This document shows positions 1-10,676 of a DNA stretch of 64,000 nt, one piece after another (the first letter of the stretch is position 1; each line of letters begins with the position of its first letter). The translations under genes were made by a program, and so were the position numbers. The stretch comes from Lycium barbarum (lineage: Eukaryota > Streptophyta > Magnoliopsida > Solanales > Solanaceae), in assembly GCF_019175385.1 (NCBI RefSeq), contig NC_083342.1, positions 118,172,376-118,236,375 on the forward strand. The letters run 5' to 3'. Under the pieces are notes generated by a model, which saw nothing but the letters and a program-made list of their open reading frames with translations, made no database searches and was not told the DNA's origin.

Positions 1-121
1 AGTCAAATTCTGCATCTCATTGTGGCATGGTTATCATTTTGGTGAGTTGGAAGGTTTAGTGATGTCAGTTTTTAAGCCTAGTTTCATACCTTCTGTTCTT
101 GAAAGAATCCTTTCATATTAA

Positions 122-1486
122 TCAACCTCTAGTTTTCCTTACAAGTCCTTTTGACCAACTACCATTTAAAAGAAGCGAGTTTTCCACAGAAGAATTAGTG
201 AGCAAAATGACAACCATTACCTCATCAGACCACAATTTGAGAACCTCCATATTAGTAGAATACTTGAGCAATAGTATCATAACTTGCATTGACTCTTCAT
301 GAATTACAACTTCCAGCTTTAAGGACTTCAGCTTATAAAAAGAGACCGGAGAGAGTCTTACAGTGCGAGCCACATGGTACAGACCCTACAGCAGCAAAAT
401 ACAAGTCATGAGAGTTTTTTCCAATAATCAAGAAGTTAGAATTCAATGAGTAAGGAGACTAATTGATAAGCTATCCAAATGACCATATATTTCTTTAATA
501 CTTCTTTTTCCCTTTTACGCTTAACGTGAAGAGAGAGCTTTACCCAAATGGAAGTCATGCATAGCTTCAAAAATGATGTTGAATGATGAATCTCCTTGAT
601 CATCTTATGCAACATTATGCCTCTTTCTTCGATCGAACCCCTATCAACAAGGTTGATGCGAACAATTTCTATTGAAAAGAGATTCTCAACAACTAGATCC
701 TTTGGCACCGGAGCGTTATATTTTAAGAATTTGAGACTCGGGCAAGAAATTTTGATTTCACAATTGCCAAAGCTCTCCACTATAGAAATGTTATTTCGTA
801 GAGTAACATATATAAGAGACGTCGAAGCAATATCAAGCAGCGTCATAGCTCCTACGCTACAATGTTCGAAGATTAAAGTTTCTAGGAGATGACATTTTGA
901 GAACAAACAACTTGTCAAATGCTCATCTGATGACCTGCTCAAGATGAAGCAATTTGAGTTGACGAAATCCCAAATGATTAGGCAGTTTAAGCATGTCCCC
1001 ATACAAGTGTAGTTTTAAAACTTGCAGAGATTCACAAGTTGCAAGACAATATGGCAACTCAAATGGCTCACCAAGGCGAAAACCTAACACAAGTTCTTGT
1101 ACATTTCGCCTTGTTGTCACATAAATCCACCGCGAAATAGCTACCTTATCAAAGATATTGCCAAAACAAAGAAGAAACCGGACAAGTTTAGTGGCGTTTT
1201 GGGAAACTAAGACCCAATTGATAAAGTCTTTGAATTTCTCAGCCATTGCAAAATCACAAGGCCGTGTGATCCGTTCTGAATAAAATCGATCCAGATCAAA
1301 GTGCAAGCGAGGCATTGTTGTCCAAAGGAATTTCCATCTTTTTGATAATACACTAAGCTTAACTACATAAAAAATGAATAGAGATGAAAGGATGTTGTGG
1401 AGTATATCATCTGGCAATGAGCTTATTCTATCAATCCCTTTACTTGTACTGAAGGAAATCTTAGGTTTTCTTGTTGATATTTCCAT
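122..1486 (-). pseudogene. F-box/LRR/FBD protein gene, copy 1, frameshifted
   Basis: Minus-strand F-box gene. The first frame (1486 down to 923) opens with an F-box: ISSLPDDILHNIL and LSVLSKRWKFLW within residues 21-57, followed by leucine-rich segments (SLQVLKLHLYGDMLKLPNHL, QLKLLHLE). The frame then ends, and the LRR continues in another frame at about 980-436 (HLTSCLFSKCHLLETLIFEH, CPSLKFLKYNAPVPKDL). Compared with copy 2 (near 6220-6240), about 5 bases are missing near 930-940, which explains the shift. A second exon at 373-122 (YKLKSLKLEVVIHEESMQVM) resembles an FBD region. Family knowledge: such proteins are substrate adaptors of SCF ubiquitin ligases; the substrate is unknown. No terminal exon is visible before the window edge. 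A splice event that bypasses the lesion is possible, so pseudogene status is likely rather than certain. Confidence 0.72.
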
Positions 1487-1655
1487 TATATATTCCGATT
1501 TTAATGATTACAAAGCTGCACATACCAACAAATCACCTTGTTTCGAAGATACAGTGGTACCCAAATAGTTAAACTGAGGCCACCAGTCTGTATGAGCCGA
1601 TGAAGATAGAAGAGAACGACAGAAACACATTCTTGGGTTTTCCCGCTAAATGGTC

Positions 1656-2250
1656 TCTTAGGAGTAGGTCTATTTTGTCCTTCAAATATTTATTCCCTTA
1701 AATTTGCTAAAGTGAAGCACATTTGATCCAACTAACAAAATGGACTTAAAAACTAATAGTGACTATAAAAAAAGCCGGCAAAAATCGACCAACTTTCGAA
1801 TCCCGATTTTTTAAATAAAGCTAACTGAGCTTGTTCGTCTTTTTTGAGTCAAAAACTGGGAAAATAGAAAACCGACTGAGCTCACTCAATTCTTCGATCG
1901 ACTTATTTAAAAGTTTGATCGGAATTTTGACCAAAACACAGATCGAGTTTGGTCAATTTCTAGAAATAATTATTTTATTTAAAAAAAAAACGAGCACTGT
2001 CAGTTATACTAAAAATATTTTTTCAGAATATTTAAACGACCGAGCTCGGCTAGTTTTATTTTAAAAAGATTAAAAATTGTTAGGATAAAACCGATCGAGT
2101 CGGTCAGTTTTAGCCATATTCTTTGTGGTCACTGTTAGTTTTTAAGTCCATTATGTTAGTTGGATCATATGTGCTCCACCGTAGAAAACTTAAGGAACTA
2201 ATTATGTTCAAGACAATATTTGAAAGACCAAAATAGACCAACTTTCATAG
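1656..2250. mobile_element. Inverted-repeat element (MITE-like)
   Basis: About 1656-1760 reappears inverted at about 2130-2250: GATCCAACTAACAAAATGG near 1727 pairs with CCATTATGTTAGTTGGATC near 2150, and GGTCTATTTTG at 1668 with CAAAATAGACC near 2229. The core is AT-rich with repeated CGA(C/T)CGAG-type words. No transposase is visible. The outer ends are not sharply defined and I found no target duplication. It lies just upstream of F-box copy 1, in its promoter region. Confidence 0.5.
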
Positions 2251-2349
2251 ATAAGGGATAATTTTGGCTAAAAGCTACCCAAACTAAGCAGGGTTTGAAC
2301 AATATTTGTATCCTACCACCATTTAACTAGAATAACATAGTGAACCCAG

Positions 2350-2754
2350 TCAGGAGGTGAAAAAACACAGAAATACATCAAATAAGCCTTGAGATATCTG
2401 TTGAGGATCTCGGCTTGGCTTCACACTAAAAGGATGATATGTTAAAGTATGTTGTTGCACTTCTAACAGGAAAAGAAAAAAAAACTCTTGCCAGATTGGG
2501 CTGATGAAAATTGGATCTCTACCCCTCACAATAATAGTAAGCATTCCATATAGTTTAAAGATGTTGTCCATAAATATTTGAGCTAGAGAGTGTGCTGTAT
2601 AAGGATGCGCAAGGGACAAGAAATGCCCATACTTGTTGAGCTTATCAACTATGACACTAACGACTTCATTCCCTTTAGGAATATGAAGTGTTACTATGAA
2701 ATCCATATTGATTTCAGGCCAAGAAGTGTGAGTAAGAAGTGGTTGCAAAAACAT
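2350..2754 (-). pseudogene. Ty3/gypsy integrase core fragment
   Basis: The 134-residue minus-strand reading contains the integrase-core pattern WPEINMDFIV, VIVDKLNKYGHFLSLAHPYT and GRDPIFISPIWQEFF, as found in Ty3/gypsy polyproteins with the two catalytic aspartates roughly 60 residues apart. It ends soon after the second Asp region, lacks the final Glu part, and has no reverse transcriptase beside it. The second-Asp segment reads RGRDPIF where SDRD is usual in the family. It is a decayed retrotransposon scrap lying beyond the 3' end of F-box copy 2. Confidence 0.7.
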
Positions 2755-3028
2755 TAGTATGCTGAAGCATCACATTCAGAAACAAGGCATTATGTAAATG
2801 TAGTTAACCAAATCCTGCTTGATACTTTCTAGTAGAAATTAGGCATGACCTTCCTAGTTACTCTATAGCAGTTCAAACATGAAAGACAAAATAGCCATAG
2901 AAGTTTTATAAACATTATGGTCCCATGTAATTTCTTGTACAGTCTGGGTCCAAAATTGGATCTTCAAGAGAAATCTCAATAAAAGTACATCCAATGTCGA
3001 ATAATCCTCCACCGGGGTCAAGTCATTT

Positions 3029-3337
3029 TTAGCATCTATCGTACCAGTTATAATAAGTTTTGGGATTGGCATCATGAAATGTCAGAACAACAAGTGAAGA
3101 AGTTCTAGGAAATTTCAAAACCTTCTCTGATGCCTCTTCTGATTTATAAGCGCCCTCTTCCCAGACTATCATCAGTTTTTCCAACACTCGTGCATGCTTC
3201 AGAAAAAACCTTAGTAGCTCTATCTCGTTTTCTTCACCTTTGAAACCAGTCAACTGAATTGACTTTAGATGAGACTCCAAACACGCAAGGCTTTCATCAG
3301 GATCATGCATCTGCCGATTCTCAGTCCAGCCTCCATT
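3029..3337 (-). pseudogene. FBD-domain terminal exon of an F-box gene
   Basis: Minus-strand exon. A splice acceptor CTGCTAG lies just before position 3337, and the reading stays open to a stop at 3029. It reads CLESHLKSIQLTGFKGEENE, then LLRFFLKHARVLEKLMIVW and FPRTSSLVVLTFHD, which is the classic FBD domain found at the C-terminus of plant F-box/LRR proteins. It most likely belongs to F-box copy 2 (5323-6809), separated from it by an intron that received the hAT-like element at 3991-4905. The exon itself is intact, but its parent gene carries a nonsense codon, so I file it with the pseudogene. Confidence 0.7.
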
Positions 3338-3990
3338 CTAGCAGACAGTTGAAAGTCAGAATAGAAACCATTTCATGAGTACAGTAAACACTTTAATTGA
3401 AACAACAATAAATAACAATAAGCAATTACTCAACAGCATAAGCACCTATTTCCTACATTACAAGTGAAAATATCAAACGAGATTCACTTCCAAAACGTTT
3501 GGGACTATTTCTCTTTGGAATTTTTCTTTTTCCCCCAGACATCATAGATGCATTAAAAGTCCCCAGTGATCTGTTCATATTTCAGAGCACTGTACCTATT
3601 ATTCAAACCATGTCACCAATCAAATGAACATGTTGCTCATCTCAGGTTAATCTCCTCATTACGCCAAGTGAATTTATACTAATGCTCCCTTTAGACCACA
3701 TCTCTTGCGATGAGAACGTTTGAAACACACATCTCCAAAGTTCTAGCATTGAAATGAGTTGATTCAGATTTGTCGGTGTCCTTTATGCATCTTTATCTTT
3801 TACAAGGAAAATAAGTTAATCTGGGTAAGCTCTCTTTCAATAAACCTCAGCTCAGAACCAAATTTAGATACTATGATTGCTGCCAACTCTTTTTATCAAG
3901 ATATTGTTCAAGGCCACATTAACAATTCTCCTTGATATATCAACTTAATACTACTTAAAGTTGTATAGCCATCTCAGTGCTTCTTAGACT

Positions 3991-4905
3991 TAGGGGTGGG
4001 CATAAAACCGAAAAATTGGACCGGAACGAATTAATTTGGTTCTCCGGTCGATTTTTGATTTTGATTTTTCTCGGTTCGATTTTAAGATTATTTGGTAGAC
4101 TGCTACGGTGGACCAAGTTTCAGGTCTAACTCCTTCTGTCTCCAGCTGGCCTTCAAGACTTTCTTTCCTCTCAATTCTATTTTCTTTTGCAATCAGACGT
4201 GGAAGATTGTTCTAGTAGCTACAAATAACTCAAGGTCCAACTTGTGTTCCTTTTGTTGAAGTATATTCAGATAACTGCTTTTTTTTCCCTTTCACCTTTT
4301 AGCTTTTGTGTGTCTCATGTCAGGTTATAGATGTTAGCAAGATGATAAGTACTACTTCACTAATTATAAGTTCTTGACTAAGGTATTCAAGTTTACCATG
4401 TCAATTTAACTTACTACGTATTTGCATGGCACTTGTTTTATAACTTGTCAAGTTTGTCCTACGTTGGGAAAAACAGAGTTGAATTAAACCCCTTAAAGGC
4501 CCCTAATGAAAGGCGAAAAAAGCTTTCTCTTTATTTCAGCACTATAAAAGGTTAACATAAACCTTTATGACTCCATCTAGGCAGAAAACAGCAACATAAG
4601 CAATTAAGAAAGCCAATTGAAAGAAATAACCATGAGATTTTCCTATGGAAGCATTCGATTTCAAATTCTGACTCAATTTATTTTGATGTGTTATTTAGTT
4701 TTTTAATAGTCACGCCCAAATAAAAAATAGCCATTTTAAGCAGAAAAAATTCCAGTATATAGGCTCATACCGAAAAACCGAAACCGAACAAGAAAAACAG
4801 AACCGAACTAACTACGGTTCGGTATATACAATCGAAAAATCAAATACCGAAGTATCGAAACGAAGTTCTTAGAAACCGAACTGAAATACTGAATGCCCAC
4901 ACTTA
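3991..4905. mobile_element. hAT-like non-autonomous element
   Basis: Ends TAGGGGTGGGCAT at 3991 and ATGCCCACACTTA at 4905 are inverted with two mismatches, and the subterminal regions carry inverted AACCGAA/TTCGGTT words. Flanking 8-mers CTTAGACT (3983-3990) and CTTAGATT (4906-4913) match at 7 of 8, as expected for a hAT 8-bp target duplication. There is no transposase frame. It sits in the presumed intron between the LRR/FBD exons of F-box copy 2. Confidence 0.75.
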
Positions 4906-5322
4906 CTTAGATTTCCCCACATCAATTCACAGTTCAAATTATATTTCTACCATTAAGTTTTATGCAGCAAACATGATAAATTCAATGGCATCCGTAAACA
5001 GGTGCTTGCCAACCCGTGAATGTTAAAAGTTAACACAAATGATTAGTCAGATCAGGTCCCTTTCATTGTGACATGTCCATCATTTTGGTGAGTGGATTTT
5101 TGCTTATCAGGATCATATTTTCTCGAATATAGGTTCATAGTTCAGCATTGTTGCAATGACATTGCAACGCCATTTGCAATTAGTGACGTCAGTTCTCCAG
5201 CCTAATTTCAAAAGCTTCTGTTCTTGAAAGAATCCTTTCATGTTAATCAACTTCTAGTTTTACAAAACTTACAAGTCCTTCCGACTACCATATAAAAGAA
5301 ACGGAATTAGTACACAAAATTC

Positions 5323-6809
5323 GTGAAAATGATGAAGAGCTTTACCTCATCAGAGCACAATTTTAGACCCTCTAGATTAGGAGAAAACTTGAGCAATAAT
5401 ATCATAACTTGCATAAAACCTTCATCAACTCCCACTTCCAGCTTTAAGGACTTCAGCTTACAAAAGGAAATGGGAGAGAGCCTTTCTTTGCTAGTCGCTT
5501 CGTACAGACCCTACAGAAGTAAAAATACAAGAAATGAGAGTTTCTCTTATAACCAAGAAGTGTGAAACTTATTATGATTTTTTTTATAGTGAGATATTTA
5601 TTAGTAAAGAGACTAATTGAAAAGCTACCGACAAGCTCTCCAAACGACTTAGAAATACTTGATGTATTATTTTTTAGATAAGTACTTAGACTGTAATTTA
5701 TTATTTATTTATTTTTTGTAAGGACTTAGACTGTATGTTTAAAAAATATACTCAGTATTCAAAAATTGTACGTACAGTGTGTATATTTTTTTAATACTCC
5801 TATTTCCCTTATGAAGAGAAAACTTTACCGAAATGGAAGACGTGCATAGCTTCAAAACTGATGTAGAAGGAAACTCCTTGATCATCTTATGCACAAATAT
5901 GCCAGTGTCTTCAACTGAGCGGATTGTATCGGTAAAGACGATATGAACATCTTCTATTGAAAGCAGATTCTTGATGATTATGTCCTTTGGCATTGAAGCT
6001 TCATATTTTAAGAACTTGAGATTGGGACAAGAGATTTTGACTTCACAATTGCCATAAACCTCCACATATTCACAATCGCGATAACACTTCACATTACAAC
6101 AGTGCGTTGCAACAGTAAGATAAATAAGAGATGTTGAAGTAATATCAAGAAGTGTCATTCATGTAAGATCAAAGTTTCAAGAAGATGACATTTTGAGAAC
6201 AAGCAACTTGTCAAATGCTCATCTGAAAACTCGACCTCCTCAAGATGAAGCAATTTCAGGTGATGAAGTCCAAAATGATTAGGCAGTTTAAGTATGTTCC
6301 CAGACAGGTGTAGCTTTAAAACTTGCAAAGATTCACAAGTTACAAGACAATATGGCAACTCAAATGGCTCATCAAGAGAAAATTCTAACACAAGTTGTTG
6401 AACATTTCGCCTTGTCGCGGCATGAATCCACCGAAAAATAGCCATCTTATCAAAGACACCATCGATAGCACCACAACAGAGAAGAAAACGAACAAGCTTA
6501 GTCGCCCTTTGGGAAATTAAGACCACATTGATAAAATTTTCAATTTTCTGAGCGTTTCCCAAATAACAAGCTTCATGTTCCCAAATTTTTCGATTTTCTT
6601 GAAAAAAAAGTATCAAGATCAAAGTGCAAGTAAGGCATTGTAGTCCATATGTATTACCATCTTTTAGACAACACACTCAACTGAACCACATCAAAAATAA
6701 AGAGTGATGAAAGGATTTTGTGGAGTATATCATCTGGCAATGAGCTTATTCTATCTAACCCTTCACTTGTACTGCTGGAAATCATGGATTTTCTTGTTGA
6801 TGTTTCCAT
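5323..6809 (-). pseudogene. F-box/LRR/FBD protein gene, copy 2, nonsense and frameshifts
   Basis: Paralogue of copy 1 on the same strand. From the ATG at 6809 it encodes an F-box start (LDRISSLPDDILHKILSSLF, LSVLSKRW), but codon 52 is TAA at 6654-6656, where copy 1 has Lys. The LRR part continues at about 6600-6155 (SLQVLKLHLSGNILKLPNHF, LLHLEEVEFSDEHL). It then meets a stop after a deletion of about 20 bases relative to copy 1 (near 6158) and resumes at 6158-5739 in another frame. A second exon lies at about 5565-5323, parallel to 373-122 of copy 1, and the FBD exon at 3337-3029 probably ends the gene. Several independent lesions make this a pseudogene. Confidence 0.82.

Positions 6810-6810
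<1 letters not shown>

Positions 6811-6872
<62 letters not shown>
6811..6872. repeat. (TA)n microsatellite
   Basis: An uninterrupted TA dinucleotide run lies directly upstream of the start codon of F-box copy 2. Copy 1 has only a short TATATA at the equivalent place, so the expansion arose after the duplication. Confidence 0.95.
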
Positions 6873-6874
<2 letters not shown>

Positions 6875-7180
6875 CGATTTGAATGATTACAAAGCAGAAA
6901 ATAGGAACAAATTACCTTGCCTTGAGAACTAGTCTCTATGAGCCCTAGCAACGAAACACATGTTTGGCCCTTCCTTCTTCTACTTGCCTCTATGTTGAGG
7001 TTTCCCCGCCTTTGGAAAAAAAAAATCTATCGTTTACAAGGTGTAGAATATATATTCTATAAACTAAACTAATCTCTCCCTAGTCCCTACCACCATGGGT
7101 GCGTTAGCATTTCAATTGAGAAATGTCAAATTCACGGTGAGCTAAAAAAAAAATTTATATTAAGAAAACAATAAATGTAG

Positions 7181-7792
7181 CGGAAAATGCTCAAATATGT
7201 AATCTAACTATTGAAAATGACTCATTTATGCCACTTATCAATAGTTTGACTCATTTATGCCATCGAACTATAGAAAATGACTCATTTATGCCATCAAACT
7301 ATAGAAAATGACTCATTTATGCCACTCACCAATATTTTGACTCATTTATGCCATCGCCCGTTACTAAAATGACTCATCCATGCCATATTTCATTAAAACT
7401 GGTTTTACAATATCATATATGACACGTGGCCTCCAACTAGATTATGGTTGTGGGTGTGTAAGGTGTGTGAGTTGGATTTTTTATTAATTTGGAATTTAAA
7501 ATTGGGCTGGTTTAATTAAATGACGTAGACCTCTAATTGGAGGTCACGTGTAATATCTGGTATTATAAAATTGGCGTTAATAAAAAATGGCATGGATGAG
7601 TCATTTTAGTAACGGGCGATGACATAAATGAGTCAAACTATTGATGAGTGGTATAAATGAGTCATTTCCTACAGTTCGATAGCATGAATGAGTCATTTCC
7701 TATAGTTCGATGGCATAAATGAGCCAAATTATTGACGAGTGGCATAAATGAGTCATTTCCGATAATTAGATTACATATTTGAGCCTTTTCCG
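7181..7792. mobile_element. Foldback element with long inverted arms
   Basis: CGGAAAATGCTCAAATATG at 7181 is mirrored by CATATTTGAGCCTTTTCCG at 7792. The arms extend over 200 bases each and are built from repeated ATGACTCATTTATGCCA-type words. CCCGTTACTAAAATGACTCA near 7357 has an exact inverted partner near 7595-7616. The centre near 7430-7540 contains GACACGTGGCCTCC and its inverse. No coding capacity. The flanks TAAATGTAG and TAAATATAA are only partly alike, so a 9-bp target duplication (Mutator type) is suggested but not proven. Confidence 0.72.
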
Positions 7793-7904
7793 TAAATATA
7801 ATGTGGAGTCTACTAAAATATTATTATTTGATTATTTATTTAATACTTTTTTTAGAATCGAGCAATATTAAAGAGGCATACAATACTTCTTTAATGCTAA
7901 GGAA

Positions 7905-9715
7905 TCTATATATAATATAAAGCTAGGCATAGACAAGGTGATGTGGCACCTCTCTATGCCCTAGAATGCTATTTATCTTTTTTGTCATTTTTTTGAGTTC
8001 TTTTCTATTCCCCCCCCCCCCCCCCCCCCCTCATCTCCCCTTTTCCAATAATTATTTACTCCTATTTATTATTGTAATAGATGAGGCATTGAAGAATTGT
8101 GAGGGGCAACGAAGAGTCACGGTAAAAGGGTAGCAAAGAGTCATATTTTATCCCCCAAAAGTATTTCTTTTCCTATCGACAATTGATCTGAAGAGGTGTA
8201 AAAGAACATTAAAATCTGCCCATTTGCATTCAGCTCATAATTTCCATTAAATGCAAAAGTAAAGACAAACTCTTTCTCTAACGTTAAAGTTCATGTATAA
8301 AATGAAAAAGTATTCCAGAAAAACAAGGACAACACAAAACCCTTCCAGTCCTTCTCTTTTTGGATACTATCAGGTAATGCTTCCATTGTTAATCATATTT
8401 TTTGCTTTGTATAGTAATGGCCAAAACTTCTTTGAAATATCAAGCCTAAAATGCTTCATATAATAAAGTTCTTATGAGCTTGGTATGGTAAACTTATATG
8501 GTTCTTTTTATGCTGGCTTGATAAAATGCTACGATGTTGTATTGTATTAAGTATGTCAGTTGTTAGTTCTTTTCCTATTGATGTCAGCAATTTCTTTTTT
8601 GTCAAGTTGTTTAGTTTGTGATAAAATATACGATAATTTTGATTGTTAGTTAATTTTGTTTATATTGATATGTGGTTTAATCTGTTTACAAACTAAAATT
8701 TGCTCCTTCACTATGACCATTGAGATGTAATAATATGGCAGTTTTTCTTTGTTTTTACATGATTTTGAGAGAGTAGATAACAGTCGGAATCAAACCATGA
8801 GACGGGATGGTGATAACAATATAATAAAAGAAAGCTTGCATTGAGTTTTTTCATTTTTCCTTCTCAATTTCTAATTTATTTCAATTTTAACTTGACTGTC
8901 TCTGTTTTATCTAATTGAAAAAATGTTAGCACATGTTTATCAGTTACATATTCTACATTTCTATTTTGCTATGACATGACTACTTGTAGGAGAATAAAAT
9001 TTGTCTAATACAGGTAAAGTTATGATATTTTATTTGACTTACGTATCAGAAACTTTTTTTTTCTTCTTAATTTTGCCTCTAATTAAATGTGACAAATAAA
9101 TTGGAACGGAGACCGACAACTTGACAAGGAACAGTAGGACAGAGCAGCTCTATAGTCATATAAAGTGACTAACTGGTTAAGCATCATAAGTGCATTTGAT
9201 CAAACTAAAACTCATAAGATATTCCAATACTATAAGTGTAACAAATGAAAAACAGAAGTAAGCAAATAAATATCCCAAGTCACAATATCAATTATTACAT
9301 TGACTTTATACCTCTATGCTTCGTGAAAATTCCGTACTTCCAAATTACCCAATTGATCCAAATTCTGCTGTATTTATTTCTGCGTTTATTTTCATTTACC
9401 TTAAAATACATTTAATATGATTAAAACGTTTTTTTTTTTTTTTGACAAAGCTTATTAAAGAGTTCAACAACCAGTACCACTACTAAGGGAAAGCTCAATT
9501 ATTCCACATTAATGGAGGTACTAACATCCTCTAGAAAATTAATCAAGTTGTCCATGAAGATAAACTACTATACTTGTGATTTATCAAGTTATAAAATTAT
9601 TTTTTGTATGTACGTACATATTTTATCTCCTTGATCTTGGCTACATCCACAAAAGTATTTTATAAATTTAGTTTGTTGCTTTTATAACTGCGCGAAGCGC
9701 GGTCACGTACACTAG
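7905..9715 (+). mobile_element. Non-autonomous Helitron
   Basis: The 5' end is TCTATATATAATATAAAGC, the TC start typical of plant Helitrons. The 3' end is CTAG at 9712-9715, preceded 9 bases upstream by a 6-bp GC-rich hairpin at 9688-9702 (CTGCGC-GAA-GCGCGG). The flanking bases are A (7904) and T (9716), matching insertion between A and T without a target duplication. No Rep/helicase frame is present, so it depends on another element. The 1.8-kb interior includes a 20-base poly-C near 8010 and otherwise nothing I recognise. Confidence 0.85.
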
Positions 9716-9716
9716 T

Positions 9717-10150
9717 CAATTGTGATAAGAAGATACTCTCCAAAACCACACGAAGAAAAGTTAGCAAGCGGCAAAGCTATTGATATTCATAAAAGATAAG
9801 TCAACGTATAATCTAAGATAACGCTGATAGCTTTTAGTGTATAACCCCATTATGAAACCAGCCGAAAGCGGCCTTTGGTACTTATGTAGTTAAGGTTTAA
9901 AACCCTTGCAACAGTGATACAAAGCCGTTTGCTTGTTTCCAAACCCTTTGCCTTTCTTTTGAATCAAAGTAGATCGTGACTATTGTATTTTAGTCAGTCG
10001 GGAAAGCGGTAGCTTCGCGCTCCGCTTCTCTCGTGCTTGCTTGCATGAAGGCTTAAAGCCCTTTTCGCTAGGTCCAAAAGATTTGATCCAACAAAAATTC
10101 AGCACTGAGTGTAGCTGATATACGGTTACGGCTAGCCGATCATATCATTC

Positions 10151-10199
<49 letters not shown>

Positions 10200-10350
10200 T
10201 AGAGAGATCCCTAGATATATAGATATAATAGATGTTCATAGATAGACAGACATTCCATTGATTCTTCATTTTTGGGCTGAAAAAGCTCGTCGATCCAAAT
10301 GAATCATTCTTCTGGTCTTAATTTAGTGAAACAGTAAATGTACGGGCAGG
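9717..10350. other. Possible organelle-derived insertion (NUMT-like)
   Basis: This tract differs in style from its AT-rich neighbours. It has runs such as GGGAAAGCGGTAGCTTCGCG, CTTCTCTCGTGCTTGCTTGC and GGCTAGCCGATCATATCATT, which resemble plant mitochondrial intergenic DNA. No organelle gene is identifiable and the boundaries are uncertain; it is interrupted by the (TA)n run at 10157-10196. The call rests on composition and recall only. Confidence 0.35.
10157..10196. repeat. (TA)n microsatellite
   Basis: Pure TA dinucleotide run of about 20 units. Confidence 0.95.
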
Positions 10351-10676
10351 TTGATTGAATAATAAAATTGTAAAAAAATTATGAAGTAGTATTCACTTTT
10401 AGAATGTATAAGATATAATAAAAATATATGTTCCCTATATTTTAACTTATGTGAACCTATTTTTCTTAGTCTATTTAGAAAATTAATTACCCCTTTTAAT
10501 TTAAAAATAATCTAATTTAAATTTTTCATTCTACCCTTAATAGGAATCTTTTATAACCACACAAATATTATGGCATCTTTAAGGTCATAAGTTTCAAAAA
10601 GCCTTACAAACACAAATATGTTGTGGCATGTTCAAATAAGTTCCAAAAAGTTCTATTTTTTTCCCTTAAATTCCAT

